Source: Heligmosomoides polygyrus polygyrus (Eukaryota > Nematoda > Chromadorea > Rhabditida > Heligmosomidae). Taken from it: a stretch of DNA of 64,000 nucleotides. Under the pieces are notes generated by a model that was given only the letters and a program-made list of their open reading frames with translations, was not told the DNA's origin and ran no database searches. How positions within the stretch are numbered: position 1 is the first letter of the stretch; each line of letters begins with the position of its first letter. The position numbers were made by a program, and so were the translations under genes. This document shows positions 11,801 through 23,095 of this stretch, in pieces. The DNA is taken from positions 30,073,253-30,137,252 of the forward strand of contig OX377203.1 in the NCBI GenBank assembly GCA_947396885.1, read 5' to 3'.

Positions 11801-14800
11801 TCTTCTAGAAGGTTTTTACACTTGCCTGATATTATAACACTTCTAAGGAAAATTATAGAATTTTGAAAATTTTCGGACAGAAATTATTGGACAGCCTGGT
11901 ACGTAAACAGTAGGCTTGCCAGGGGTTTATGTCAACGAATAATCGATCAGGAACGTCGTGAAGGAGGTCGATGTAGTGACCGCTGTTACCAACCCTATTT
12001 CTAATGCCTATCTAGGAAGGGGTTACTTCGTCAAGAATTTCAACAAAAAATTGTAAGTAGGGGCTATTTTCTCCGTAATCTCATGTGTTGTTTCGGTAAA
12101 TTTTTAACAGCTTTCATTAAGGACTGACAACCTTTTTGCTGTTTTGAATGCATTGACATGAAATGTGAGTCTTTAATCAACTAATACTAAGATGTTTCAC
12201 TTGACAGATTTTTTGAACAGTTTATTGATAACTGCTCTTGAATGAAGATATACGTTCATACTCAACACTATGGGCGCGTGTAGCGCAGTCGGAGGAGGCG
12301 CGACTGTCGCGTGCACCCGATACCAGGTTCTTGGTTCGGATTTTCCGCCCAGGCCAACCAAGCCTTCCATCCCTCCGGGGTCGGTGAATTGGTACCAGTC
12401 TTGTCTGGGAAGGACAAAGCGCTGACTTGTTCATCGGCTGGCCACCGCAAGTCATTGTATGGCCAAATACGCATTCATGTCGCCTCCACGACATCCCGTA
12501 GAAGTAGAATGCGCTGGCGCATCCCAGAAGGGATTGAGTAACGCCGTCCTTTATCCTTATTATTCTTACTCAACACTATTGAAAATTGATCACAATCAGA
12601 AATATGGTTTTCAGGTGCATTTTTATTCTTATGCTGTTGGTTTTTACCATATCCTGTATCATACATTTTTTATTTGTTTCGTTACCTAATTATCTCTGCG
12701 TTGGTAGATTAACTAGTTTATTTGCTCTTCAGCACGTTGTCGGTACGTTCTGTCGGTACGTTTCAGAGCGCTGTCGGACGATCAAAAGTGTGAAATACGT
12801 GAAATTGCGAGAGGATCGGTTCAGGCACTGCAGAATCCGACTATGATCCCTTGCGGTGAAGGTAACACTTACATTTTCAACGACTTTTTCGTTGGTTTCT
12901 TGGTTTCTCGAGTAGTCTTTCTGGGACTTCTACTACCTCAGAGATCGAAAAAATCATTCGCCTTGTGGTCCTATTTGGAATGCTCATATACGAATCTGAT
13001 ATCCGTTCTTGAAATACGGTCGATTCGAAAGTTGCTGTAAGTTCAGTGAGTACTGTAGGTAAAGACTTACTCTGAAATTGCTAGTTTTAGCTTCTGCAAA
13101 TATTGTATGGTGTTATGATTTATGATTACAGTCAAAGTCAGCTGGTTGAAATCCGTTTTAGGTATTCATAGCCCTTTTTGCAGTCTTTCGAATAGTAGAT
13201 TGCAAGGTAGCTTCTAGTGTTTTAAGGTTGTCATAGGTATAGACGCAGCCATGCTTAATTTTAGATGGATGAATTTTTATTCGTAAAAATTGTTCGAATA
13301 GATATTGGTTGATTGTCAGCATTTGCAGACAGACAGTGGCTACAGTAGCTGTATTTACTATTAGGAGCATCTCATAGGAATCGCGTGTATAGAACTGAAA
13401 AGACTCAATTTTGATCGTCACCTGGCGTCGCACCAAGCAGACGTAGATTACTAATCGTTCATTTCTTTCCTCAATAATTTCGGTCGGAGCTTTAAGAGAT
13501 ACTGCTTCATAATACCAGAAGGAATAGCATAGTAGACAACTGGAGGTGGGATTGGGAAAGAAGTTTGTGCACAGTTAAATGATTCGAACTCGCGTCAAGG
13601 TGCACCGTTTGTTTTCTAACACTAACAAGGGACGTCTGTGAACTTACCCTAACAATTCTTAACGAGACCTATATGGTCTTGTAGGGCATTCGATAAGGAG
13701 CGCAGAGGCGAAGTTCGTTTTTGCTGCTGGCCACTGGGCGGTTCAAAAATCGTATGAAAAATTTTCACCTAATAAATCCACTTCAACCTGCAGCGGGCTT
13801 GAAACGAAAGGAGACTACCGAGATAATCCGCGTGCTAAAGAAATCCTGGCCCAAATTTGGATTGGAATTGAAAAGCTTACACGAATTCGGTTAAAAGTGA
13901 GGAGCAAAATGACCGGTTCTAGTTGCACGGGAGGATGTGTACCGCTGACCACCATTCCACGATTTACTAGGCGACAAATTTTTGCCATTTTTGCTTCACC
14001 TAGTCTGCCACAGCAAAAACGAACTCCGCCACTGAGCTCCTGGTTAGATGCCGTACAAGACATGCATGCAGGACATGTAGACGTTGCGGTATGTTCACAG
14101 AGGTCTCTTTTAAGTCCTTTCTGAATGGCACTTCAGTTGCCTGCGATCGTATTCCTTTTGGTCAAGCGCCCACAGACTCCTACCGAAAGTCGAAATAAAA
14201 TTCATTCATCCAACAGTACTTGCAGGTATGTCTATACATAAGATGCAGGGGAACACTAGGCATGTAAAATTTAAATAAAGCGTGTACTGCTAATGTTATC
14301 TACTACGCTGGCTTTCATTGTAGGCGCTATACTTTTGTTCGCGCAGAAGTCAAAACTACCAATTCCAGAGTAGGTCCTTATGATACGTGCAGTACTTACC
14401 TTAAAAAATCCATTATCAGCCGATACTTCAAAAACGGATGTCAGATTCGTGGTCAGCACATAGCGCTCTCTGGGGCTTATTCGATGCGCTGGTACGAATA
14501 TGAGTTCCTTCTCTGGTACTACGTTGGGATACGATGAGCGTTCGAATACATCCGTCAGCTTGTATCGGGGGTGTGCGTTAATTTTCTGGTAAATGTTTTA
14601 AGCTTTTTTAACGGGAAATTTTTGCGTTAAATTCGTTAAATGTTAGAAAGCACTTATCGCACGCTGGAAAGATAGGAGTGCTCTTGTTTTTGTTTCCTCG
14701 TTGTTGGATAATTTTCCTTGACGAAGTTTGTGCGGATTTCATGATGTTTACCAGCCGTCGACATTTACGGACCTACCGTGCTCCACAGTAATTCCAAAGA

Positions 14801-15616
14801 ATTAGTTCGCTATGAATAATAATAACAATAAGCAAGAAGCGCTACGGATAATATCTTCACGCAAGGTTTGGACGAAACCAGAGGTCCCTACCCCAGCCTC
14901 TTCGCTCACCTACGCCCACCGTAACCTGTTGAAGGGGAACAAGAGCGATTTCAGTCGCTTTCTAGGGATCTATTGCTCGAATTCTTAATAGACATCTTGA
15001 AGGTGTGATAAGCTATTAATTAAGCATCGGACCACTTCTTCGTCTACTAGCACACGCCGTATGCGATGGCATGTGAATGCCAGTTCACAGACGTTTTTCT
15101 GTTCTGGGCACCCAACCTGGCCACTTCATTTGCTGACCATCCACATCCACGGTAAACCGTGGGTATAGTTTCTGTACATTCAGGAGCTCCGAATGCGGAA
15201 ACATGCCAGTTGTTCGGTGCAAGACGGCGCCTTGAGATAATGTCGGAAACGTTCAAGTTCAGCGTACAGTACACAAACTTCCCTAAGGTTAGTGCTACCT
15301 ATTCTTCGTTGAATCGATGTTTGCCGACTTGTAAGCAGCAGTCATTTCAGTCACCCGACGAAAGTGATCCGCTATACTTCGCGCTTGTGTCGCTCGGCCT
15401 GGAGAGACCTATCGTATGTTCTTGGATATTAGATCCAACTGTGTTCCGGTATTCCTTCTTCCCGAGTCGTGAGTCGTTCAGGTTTGCCATGGACGTGGCT
15501 CTACGATGGAGGCGGCAGCTGAAAATGCGGCTTTCAATGCGATCACGAACCTCTGCACCTACGACCAGCCGATGGCTCCACAGGAGCAGATCAGCGCTCT
15601 CACTCCGTGCAACTGA
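2899..15616 (+). CDS. stau-1: Staufen homologue, five dsRBD RNA-binding protein
   Basis: Staufen proteins bind double-stranded RNA through tandem dsRBDs and act in mRNA localisation and decay. Exons: 2899?-3067, 3225-3311, 3394-3502, 4835-4949, 6897-7110, 7173-7319, 7877-7981, 8036-8110, 8435-8525, 8580-8674, 8846-8992, 9052-9214, 9277-9403, 9487-9644, 9707-9806, 13794-14088, 14324-14369, 15184-15287, 15351-15413, 15482-15616. All joins keep phase, giving about 847 residues. dsRBD1 spans exons 1-3 (TPMCRIAELARF, DESGPAHKKMF, KKAQQAAAAA). A divergent dsRBD2 is in exons 4-6 (QAKANAAAQ). dsRBD3 is in exons 7-9 (EVGPPHDRSYVV), dsRBD4 in exons 11-12 (KRLAKRAAAEAML), and Staufen-type dsRBD5 in exons 18-20 (FKFSVQYTNFPK, HGRGSTMEAAAENAA). 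The 5' end is unresolved. The exon 4/5 junction and the weak GTCCGT donor after 7319 are least certain. Introns contain a mariner, a SINE and two interspersed repeats. Confidence 0.9.
4772..4834 (+). repeat. 35-bp tandem duplication over a 3' splice site
   Basis: A 27-bp unit beginning GATTCGTA and ending GATTATTTCA occurs at 4772-4798 and again at 4807-4833. The second copy ends in TCAG and forms the acceptor of the Staufen exon at 4835. In the first copy the same position reads TCAA, so it cannot serve as an acceptor. Confidence 0.75.
5448..5506. repeat. Perfect 25-bp inverted repeat, 9-nt spacer
   Basis: Arms 5448-5472 and 5482-5506 are exact reverse complements. A second, overlapping palindrome pairs 5469-5480 with 5501-5512, so two mutually exclusive hairpins are possible. 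It lies in the Staufen intron between exons 4 and 5. Confidence 0.85.
6440..6830. repeat. Interspersed repeat family A, copy 1
   Basis: This intronic stretch is a diverged match to 45060-45425. Shared landmarks in order are CTACAGTCACG, CTTCTGCAGCCTCTGCC (near match), GGGAATTGGA, GCTTCCATTGTGAA, CTAGATACAATACAGCAT, a GC-rich CGCGCGCG block and TTGTATGTTCGTACTACCAGCCA. Both copies preserve an open stretch around VERELDD/FERELED with NCFHCE, suggesting a decayed gene or transposon fragment. Its right end touches the Staufen exon at 6897. Confidence 0.65.
9930..10690. repeat. Interspersed repeat family B, copy 1
   Basis: This lies inside the 4-kb Staufen intron. It matches 42130-42620 in landmarks (minus-strand open stretch containing KQQSFSILK, TTTAAAACATAT-like spacer, GAAAACACTCGTTCT). 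Within this copy a module with AACAAAAAATTATT occurs twice (about 10250 and 10555), so the unit is internally duplicated. No protein family is recognised. Confidence 0.5.
11019..11899 (-). mobile_element. Internally deleted mariner element with intact ends
   Basis: The inverted termini begin CCAGGCTGTCCAATAATT and are flanked by TA at 11017-11018 and 11900-11901, as expected for mariner insertion. A minus-strand transposase starts at 11731. Its N-terminal HTH part (RTVRRWFNRFESGD) is in one frame, and the catalytic C-terminal part, with HDYARPH and the YSPDLVPSDYHLF D34D signature, is in another. The 881-bp length is short of the usual ~1.3 kb. The segment between GRPSGG and FWWDAKGMLYFELLP, which carries the first catalytic Asp, is missing. 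It is therefore non-autonomous but might be mobilisable in trans. It lies inside a Staufen intron in antisense orientation. Confidence 0.9.
12272..12565 (+). mobile_element. tRNA-derived SINE, copy 2 (best preserved)
   Basis: The 5' end has TAGCGCAGTCGG, a near-perfect pol III box A, followed about 45 bases later by GGTTCGGATTTTC, a box B. The body (CCAACCAAGCCTTCC, CTTGTTCATCGGCTGG, CGACATCCCGTAGAAG) and the tail GGGATTGAGTAACGCC are shared with the other copies. This is the best copy for defining the family consensus. Confidence 0.8.
12566..13793. other. Staufen intron remainder, no gene recognised
   Basis: AT-rich intronic sequence between the SINE and the exon at 13794. Open frames of 62-92 codons on both strands show no family motifs and no acceptable phase with the flanking exons. 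Confidence 0.5.
14563..14650 (+). repeat. hAT-like terminal sequence, solo
   Basis: GGGGGTGTGCGTTAATTTTC followed by clustered GTTAAA and TTAACG motifs resembles the ends at 21342 and 26955. No partner end or transposase lies nearby. It sits in a Staufen intron between the exons ending 14369 and starting 15184. Confidence 0.45.
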
Positions 15617-18600
15617 AGACACCAGGCGTCGTTCGTTTTTCGTGTCCGCCACTCGTGTTTTAGAATCGTTTCCAGCCCCATCCTTGCCGTTTCAACTACT
15701 AATCGTTCAAAGAAACGAGTGCCATTAACGTTCAACGTGCCCGCTTCTCGTAGTGCTAACACGTCCTCACTCCAGTTAGGGACGGTTCATCGTCGTGTGG
15801 CTAGTGTTGTTTTCTTCTGCTGTTTCTTGTTGTTGCGTTTCTGTCCCGGTTTCCAGTGTTCAGTTAATTCGCGACCGGTTATTCCGTGATATGCTTTATG
15901 CCTGAGGCACATCGACGCCATGCTCCTCTCACATCTGTTACGGTAGGCTTCAGAACATTGGTGCAGTTAGGTGTTTTACTTGTTCTCTTCTCTGTGGTTC
16001 TGTGTGCATGTCAGTGCGATGTGCTTCGCTTCCAGTCCTAATTCCACAGTACGACTTTCGGGCGAGTTTGTGCATTCTCCAGTCTGTGGTGCGTCTTCCT
16101 ACCAGTTGATTTACTAGTGCAGTTATGTTTCGGTTTGTTTATTATGACTCTGAGCTCGGGCGGGGCTGAGTGTGCGGCTGTCGTATGGACTGTGTCACCC
16201 TCAGAGAGGGACGGAGTTGTCCTAGACTGCGTGTTTGCTGGGTTTCTCTTGCATTTTAGCTGCGTTTAGTTCAGATTGAGTTGGATGGAGGGGACATCGA
16301 GCTATTCGCTTACCTCGCACAGGGTTCTGAAAGAATATCCTTCCAGCCTGCACTGAGAGAGTGATTTAGCATGATCGTACTATATTTGGCTTTTTTTTTC
16401 TACAGTTAAGGGTTCTCAAAAGGGATGTAGGGATAAAGTTAACACTCACTTTGCAGCTGAATTATGGAGTGGTCCCACACGGTATAGTAGCACATAGGGT
16501 GGGTGATTTACGGAGAAGTAAATGTTTGCTGGGTGGTTTTTAGTCTTTCCTGCAGATGAACTTCAGGTTCGCTCTAGTTGCCTGGCCATATGGAGCGTAT
16601 GTGATCGTTATGGAATGGACGCGACTCGACAATGGGGAAAGCCAACGATAGATATAATGAGAAGAGACGGTATGGTTAAAAATCTTGGCTAGGCTAAATG
16701 GTGGCTTACGATTTCATTAGGGTAGACATATGGGTGGAATACCTTAAGTTGAATTGCAGCTGCTTTTCCCTATTGCTGTCGCAGGTGCTCAATTTTATTC
16801 AGAAAGTAATCGAACCATAAGTAACTCTCGCACTGGAGGCGACAAAGTGTAAACGACAGATCAGCAGAACGTCTTTCGTCTACCCCTGAAGTCCCACCTC
16901 TGAGTGTTTCGAATCGAGATTTTCTGAGACTCGACATTACTGGGTACTTGTCAGCCCCGCCTGAGCTGATTTGGTTTGTAGCGATTTCTCCTTACTTTTA
17001 AAAGAACCCTCGCATGCTGCCGCTTTGCTGCGTCGTATGTCTACCGATCGAAAAGTTTAGTTGTCCACTTTTAGACGTTCCGCGCTTTCCTAGTTGGGGG
17101 TGATGAGCCAGAAGACTCTCAAATGGTTCCTGGTGAGCGTCTGCAGCTGCACGAAACTGCGAAAGCGCCGTCCTTTTTCCCTCGAACTAGCGTCAAAACT
17201 CAGCAAAGCGGTGGCCGATCGGCTTGCTCAGAAGCGTATGGCTGTGGTGATGTTGGTGTTCTGTTTTTAAGCACTGATTGCGCCCACCCAACCGTTTTCC
17301 ACTCAGCGGCAACCTGTGTTATATCCCATACCATATTCTCTTACGAAAAATGCGGTTCATTGTCAATGTGCTGTGTTCTGAATCTACCCAATCACTTGTA
17401 TACATCGCTCACATCGTTGGCACACGCGCTCGGCATTACTCATATTCCTCACGTGTTTCAAATATCAAAGGCTTTATTTTCTAGTTGGAGGTCGGGGCCC
17501 CTTCATCTGGACGGTTCCATTAGGTTCGGTCCCGAAGGAAGGGACCGTCCGCTCCTGTTGACGAGCTTGTTTGTCGTATATAGCCGTGTATGCGTGCGTA
17601 TTTCGTCTTTGTGAACGTCGTTCCGATAATCTGTTTGCCATTAGGTGCTGTTCATGCATTGTGATAATCCCAACAGAGGCTACTCATCATCATTTCTCAC
17701 GTGATTCTTTGCCTTTCGAGGTTTCTCCATACAGTTTCGGTGTCAAGGGAAGTGTCCGTGTCAGTCAGTCAGTCTGTCTGTGTGTCTGTTCCAAATCTCT
17801 GTGCGTGCATCTGTGTTCTAACTCTCACTGTATCCTGTTTAGCGAAGTGTCTTTAATCTGTTCTATGTGATCCTTTGATAGAAGTTGTTATTCTAGGTCA
17901 TCCTAGTATCTTGTAGATGTAGCAGTTTTGTATGAATCGGTGCGATTTAGCTGGTGGCTTCAGCGTTTTGGTCAATGGCTAGGATGTTTCGTTTTGAAAC
18001 GCTCGCTAGGTACTTACATCAGGCTCAATATGACGTCTCCAATGCACGGTTGGTGGCTTCTATCGATTGTCTTTTGAAGGGGTTCCTTTCGTTGTCTGAG
18101 AAATTTTGGATTAAAATTCTATGAAATGGCACACGCCTCAGCAGTCCGCACAGATTAGAGGCCTGCTCTATGCGCTTGAACTCTACTATCCCTACAACAT
18201 CATTGTGCGTCAGCTCGCATCGCGTGCGCGTGCTTTTCCCTTGTTAACACTACTCAAGGCGGGTCCGATTGATGGATGGCTTCCTTCTTAGGGTTCGTCT
18301 AAAACGAGGTGGAAGGGCTCTCCTAGTCGTAGTTCATTTTGAATTTGGCCGAATTTTCGTTGAATGGGCAGATCAAGAATTGTTCGGACCGGACCTTTCC
18401 AGCAAATGAGCGCGAAATTCGAGTACAAATAGATAGTAAATCAGAGAATAACTGCTTCTGTATACGAGCTTCAGGAAAAGGGTGTTCTTTCTTTCTAATA
18501 CAAATGAGTGGTCCATTATTTTCGGCTTTTTGTCCGTCAACTGGCTGCGACGTCGTCATATTGGGTTAAATGTGTTCCGAATTGCAGCCTTATTTAGGAG

Positions 18601-19204
18601 AGTTGTCGACGTAGCCGTGAGCGTTTTTAGCGGGGTTTATGTGGAGATTCTAATAGAAATAGGAAAGGCCTGGAAACCAAGGCGCTGAGAAGGCCACGCC
18701 TGCTGTGGTGTCGTTGTTCACACGTTGTTTTCGAATGCTCTCATCCTCAAAGCGGCTGAATCTGTGAGCGTCGTTCCGGTTCCTGCTGTCCTTTGCGTGT
18801 TGCTCTGTAATGCGTTCTCTCCCGCACTTAATGATGTGATCAATGGTTCTGTAATGTGCTTGTTCTCAGAGTGATTGATGGCAATTTAACGAATCTGCTC
18901 ACTTCTAGTGCTATCCAACCATATCGCGCGCTTTAAACATTTATTTATCATCGGTCGATTTCACACTCATCATCATCATCATCCTCCAAGGCATTCGAAT
19001 CAAAGCATAACCAAATATCTCCGTATATGAGTGATATAGAGTTCTCTACACCTCAGATATATCTTGTCGTCATCGTACCTACCGCGTTGTAGATCACGCT
19101 CGAGTAGTCAGTCTGTGTTTCTCGTCGTTCTGTAGAGTTAGTTGTCTTCTAAATGAATATTAGTGCTGGATGTTGAAGGGATATTGGTGCTTGGCACGCA
19201 GAGA
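15617..19204. other. Region after Staufen stop, likely long 3' UTR then intergenic
   Basis: The first several kilobases are T- and GT-rich and lack convincing splice-consistent exons. The longest open frame (17123-17614, + strand) is Ser/Leu-rich with no domain, and I did not call it. Part may be Staufen 3' UTR, but no transcript end can be fixed from sequence. Confidence 0.4.
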
Positions 19205-19500
19205 AGAGTGAGGTGGCGTGCGATGCCTCGAAGCTCAAACGCTGATCAGGAAATCCAAAGATGTGACTGTCCTGATGAAGCGTAAAACAGTAACGGTCTG
19301 CTGCCTAAAGGAAACCCGATGGAAGGGGACAAAGGCTATGGATGTTGGAGAAAAGGTCAGGACGTTCTGTCGTGAACGTAGAGCAGTTGTACGCGGGCAT
19401 CGCGCATCGCGCCCGGAAGAACTGCTTCAGGAACACCGCGGACCGATCGCTTAAACTGTTATGAGTTCCGGAGTATTCTTACAAGCAAGAAAAAATGACC
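19205..19500 (+). pseudogene. RTE-type LINE endonuclease fragment
   Basis: The + strand encodes KSKDVTVLMKRKTVTVCC then LKETRWKG. This is the early endonuclease segment of RTE/BovB-type non-LTR elements, whose ETRWKG block carries the catalytic Glu. The continuation (an ERNGVGI-type block in the family) is only recoverable in another frame around 19385-19450 as GIAHRARKNCF. The copy is thus frameshifted and ends before the reverse transcriptase. Confidence 0.6.
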
Positions 19501-19920
19501 ATTGGAGGTGAGAAGTGGGTAATTTACGGTAATTATCCGAGAAGTTCCGAGCCTTGGCGACTTTCGGAGATCAGAGACGCTTTCGCATGGGCCAAATTGT
19601 CGAAAATTAGGTGGGCTAGGATGCACCGTCGTCTTCTAACTATGCGTCCTTGGTCTGTGAAGAGCTTGAAGCAACAAGTCGATGAACAGTTCAAGATTTC
19701 GTAGGTCTCGTAGATGTATGGCAGAAGCTAGGGAACTTGAAGGTGCGGAATTTTGAACATCCCTCCAACCGTGTTACCCTTGCCCAACTGAGGAAGTAGT
19801 TCACAGAACCATTCTGGATTTCGAGATGTCCAGTTGTTGCGCACCACTCTTGTTACTCTAAATGGTCTTCTACGCAGACCCTCCAAAAATGCGCTCAAAC
19901 CTGAGGGATCGACTAATTTG

Positions 19921-19961
19921 TTGTTCGTTATCCAGCCCAATGACCGCTGGATAACGAACAA
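19921..19961. repeat. Perfect 16-bp hairpin, 9-nt loop
   Basis: Arms TTGTTCGTTATCCAGC (19921-19936) and its exact reverse complement (19946-19961) are separated by CCAATGACC. No coding context is seen. Confidence 0.85.
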
Positions 19962-20257
19962 TAAAACGGATAGGTCAAAACCCCTCAGAAAGTGGGTAAC
20001 GGATAACAGCTAATCCGTTCATCTCTGTCTATTAGAGACAGCGAAAGTTTCGACGAGAAACGCGTTTCTACGACTGCACTCGATTTGGGATGGTTCAGTG
20101 GTTTATTATTTATACATAAGGAGCAGGGAAGAGAGAAAGGAGTATTCGTCACAACCTCAGGAGAAGGAGAAGGAGAAGTCTGGCGTACGCCACTATCTTC
20201 TGGCCACTGTGTTCTGGCGATCACTCAAATCGGGGGATACCCATTTTTCGAGCCTTT

Positions 20258-20510
20258 TCACTTCTTCACACACTACCTGTACCTGTAGTTTTACTGACTT
20301 CTAGACCTTCCGCAATCTCACAGGCTGTTTGCCACGGATTAGCTCCCAGGAAGGCTTTCAAATCTTCGCCCTGGATTGCTGTAGGTCTGCCACTTCGGGG
20401 TACACTTCTCGAACCACCGCTGCACAGTCCTTTCTCCAAAACTGTACGGCCCCCACACATGGTTGTTTTGCCCGGCCGCTTCGACGGCGGATTGCCCAGT
20501 GTGAAATTGA
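20258..20510 (-). pseudogene. Mariner transposase N-terminal relic
   Basis: The minus strand shows the paired HTH region of a mariner transposase in broken frames: a VWG block, ERTVQRW-like and SGRPTAI, then an EIAEGLEVSKTT helix. In position it lies just beyond the 3' terminus of the adjacent relic at 20516, so it is probably a separate copy. Confidence 0.65.
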
Positions 20511-20515
20511 AGTAT

Positions 20516-20985
20516 TAGGTTGTTCGCAAAGTTCTCAGCGTTTTGAGTGCTTTACTTTGAACTACCACAACTTTCTCAAATCTTATCGGATTTAGTAGAA
20601 ATAAGCACCGTTCAAATCAGGTCACTTTTGCCAAGGGGACACCAGTCGACATGTTCCACGAGCAAAAAAAAAAATGAGGTGGTCGAGATTCGACGAAATC
20701 CACAAAAGCTGTTTTGGCTTGGTCCTGATTGTTGAAGGTTTCATCAGCGAGAAAGTTCTGAAAGTGTTTGAAAAGGGTAGTCCGTTGGAGAGAGAGGTCT
20801 GGAGAATGTGGCGGATGAGGCGAGTTTCAACCCTTGATTCGTTCAATGTTCGAAGTGATTTGTGAAACGTGTGGGCGGCGTTATCGTGCAAAAGCATTGG
20901 GCCTCTTCTGTCGACCCTAATCAACCTCCTTCTAAGGTTGACTGGCGTAGCACCTCGGCTTCCACTGCAATGGCTCATAAGAATG
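20516..20985 (-). pseudogene. Mariner transposase catalytic relic with one terminus
   Basis: The minus strand carries LLHDNAAHTFHKSLRTLNE (mariner HDNARPH block, altered), followed in other frames by the YSPDLSPTDYHFF-equivalent region and FFARGTCRLVSPWQK near the C-terminus. At 20516 TTAGGTTGTTCGCAAAG looks like the mariner 3' terminal repeat. Several frameshifts make it inactive. Confidence 0.7.
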
Positions 20986-21341
20986 TGAAACCCCTAAAAG
21001 ATAGGGCGAATATGGAGGCACTGCAACAATCTCGGCACACAGCTTTACGAAAAATCGGGGCTTCAACAAGGAACACTATGCCAAGGTTTGCTTATTAGGA
21101 AATAGTACATGATGTTAACACTTTCTGCGCTCCTCAAGCGAGGGGACCCGCTGGACAACTCTGGCACGATCTAGGTCGAACGCAGATGCTGCGAATAAGC
21201 TGGAGTGAGTCAACCATCAACAGTGCGAGCAGTGGTACAGGTTAACACGATAGGCATGCGGTAGAACCCAATGGTGCCATTTTGTTGTTTGAGGCGTCAA
21301 CTGTTGAGTGCAATCGACTCCAGATTCCTTGAGTTGTCGAT

Positions 21342-21450
21342 CAGGGGTGCACAAAAGGTTTCGGGCGTTAATTTTTTTTAACGATTCTTTAACGGGGAAG
21401 TTCTCGTTAAATTTCCGGTAAATCGTTAAGCTTCGTTAAATCATAAAATT
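21342..21450 (+). repeat. hAT-like terminal repeat, solo
   Basis: CAGGGGTGCACAAAAGG followed by alternating TTAACG and CGTTAAA motifs matches the inverted right end at 26955 (both contain ATTTCCGGTA). Its flanking 8 bp (TTGTCGAT) do not match those after 26955 (GTCCGCAA), so it is not the partner of that end. Confidence 0.55.
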
Positions 21451-22051
21451 ATCTGCGAACTAAATAGTATTTCAAATGAAAAAAAAACTAGGAAAACGGT
21501 TTGTACTCTTGCTTCAATAAGTGAACAATAAAGTTCATCAAGCGCAATGTAACATAAACAATTCACTTCTAACAAAGAGCGAACAGGAAAATAGACCAGC
21601 GAAAGAGAAGAATGCACATGTAAGTCCAGTTACAGAAATGCCCTAGATCAGTCCATCATTGGGGTAAAGCATAACGGTGTTGCATAAATCTTTAATTTCC
21701 AAATGTACCGTTGAGGTACGAGAGAGGGAGAGAGATATAGAGGAGGACGGGAGGAGAAAGAGGCTTAAGATTTAGTCACTAGTTAAAGGAGGTAACAGAA
21801 CACTTTTACTTTAGCAAGCTATTTATTTCGGAGGAGCCTTCCTCAACCGTACGTACCAACCAGGTCTACAAATCTGCCCACACACGGCGCCCATCCAGCG
21901 CCTTCATAAGGGGCGGGGCGAAGAGCTGGGGCATCGTCGTCGCCGACTCATGAAGCGCGGTTGAGCTCAATATGATTGCTGATTTCCTTGAAAGGAATGC
22001 CATTTTTTTTAAAATTCTCCTTTAGTGTTGTTAGTTACGGAGAGAAGAGGC

Positions 22052-22307
22052 TGCTCCAGGTACTTTTAGCTTACGGGAGACTTAACTTTCTGATTTAGAA
22101 AGTGCGATCGTGAATAGAATCGACTTTGTGCTCCAGGTATTTAACGGGAGACTTATTCTCTTGGATTCAGAGAATGCGATCTTATATTCGACCGACTTTA
22201 TGCTCCAGGTCCTAAAGCTGTTACACTTTGACACGGGAGACTTAGGCTTGTTAGGCCGATGCACCAAATGTATACGAAGGCTTGTTAGGCCAATGTACCA
22301 AATGTAT
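22052..22307 (+). repeat. Degenerate tandem repeats
   Basis: Three units of about 75-80 bp start GCTCCAGGT and end CGGGAGACTTA (22052, 22131, 22203). They are followed by two copies of a ~36-bp unit AGGCTTGTTAGGCC...ACCAAATGTATACGA (22245-22307). Confidence 0.7.
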
Positions 22308-23009
22308 ACGACGATACGGCGAAGGACGAATTATACGCCCGAATAATGCGGTGGTTCAGTGGATATGATGGCGAGTACAAGAGATGAGACAGAGTTTATT
22401 GAGAGACCAACTGGTCTATGTACAGGTGGAGCGATAACTGCCGTGCGTCCGCTGTGTGGTAGCGTCACGCCTCCTGATCTCTCAAGGCTTGAGCATCATC
22501 GTAGACGATAGACGATGACAAATCTTTTACTTTTGTACAACACTGTATAGGGCTGTTCTACAAGCCGAGCTTATTTGAGCGGAAGGAAATAATAAAAATG
22601 CAATTAAAACCTACCAGTAGGATGTTAACGTTCAGGAAAAACAGCTTTCCAATTTTCGCAAATCATTCAAAACACTTCCAGCGGCCGAAAACATTCTCTC
22701 CGTCTCGACAGTTCCAGGTAGCAGCACAAATATTTTGAGATAAGCAGCACCAAATGAGGATAGGCAGATCTTACGAGGTGGCCAGACGAGTATTTTAGTC
22801 GACTCGTTGGTGTGCTTAGCGGTTTAGCGAACAACTTTTCCTGCCCCTAAAAGCACTACTTCCAAAAATTCAAATACGCCATAGAAGGCATGAGAAACAG
22901 AATGAGGGCAAAAACAAAGATTCCAGTGCTGTACCTGACGTCACGGGGCAAACACATAGATGAAACACATGTTGGCATTAGACCGCAATATCGCCAGGGC
23001 TTGTTCATT

Positions 23010-23095
23010 ATTTGTGACGGAAGCGACGGGAGCAATTGATCGGCAAGCAAGTCGCTCTCTTCGCTCCCGTCACTAAGTATGAACACGCTCCTACG
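23010..23095. repeat. GTCGCTCCCGTC hairpin repeat, short copy
   Basis: GACGGAAGCGACGGGAGCAA and the inverse TTCGCTCCCGTCAC enclose about 30 bases. The right flank AAGTATGAACA matches the edges of the hairpin elements at 46966-47165 and 47632-47830. Confidence 0.6.

Noticed and set aside
17123..17614. 163-codon + strand open frame
   Set aside because: No domain, no splice context, in a T-rich region probably belonging to the Staufen 3' UTR or intergenic DNA.
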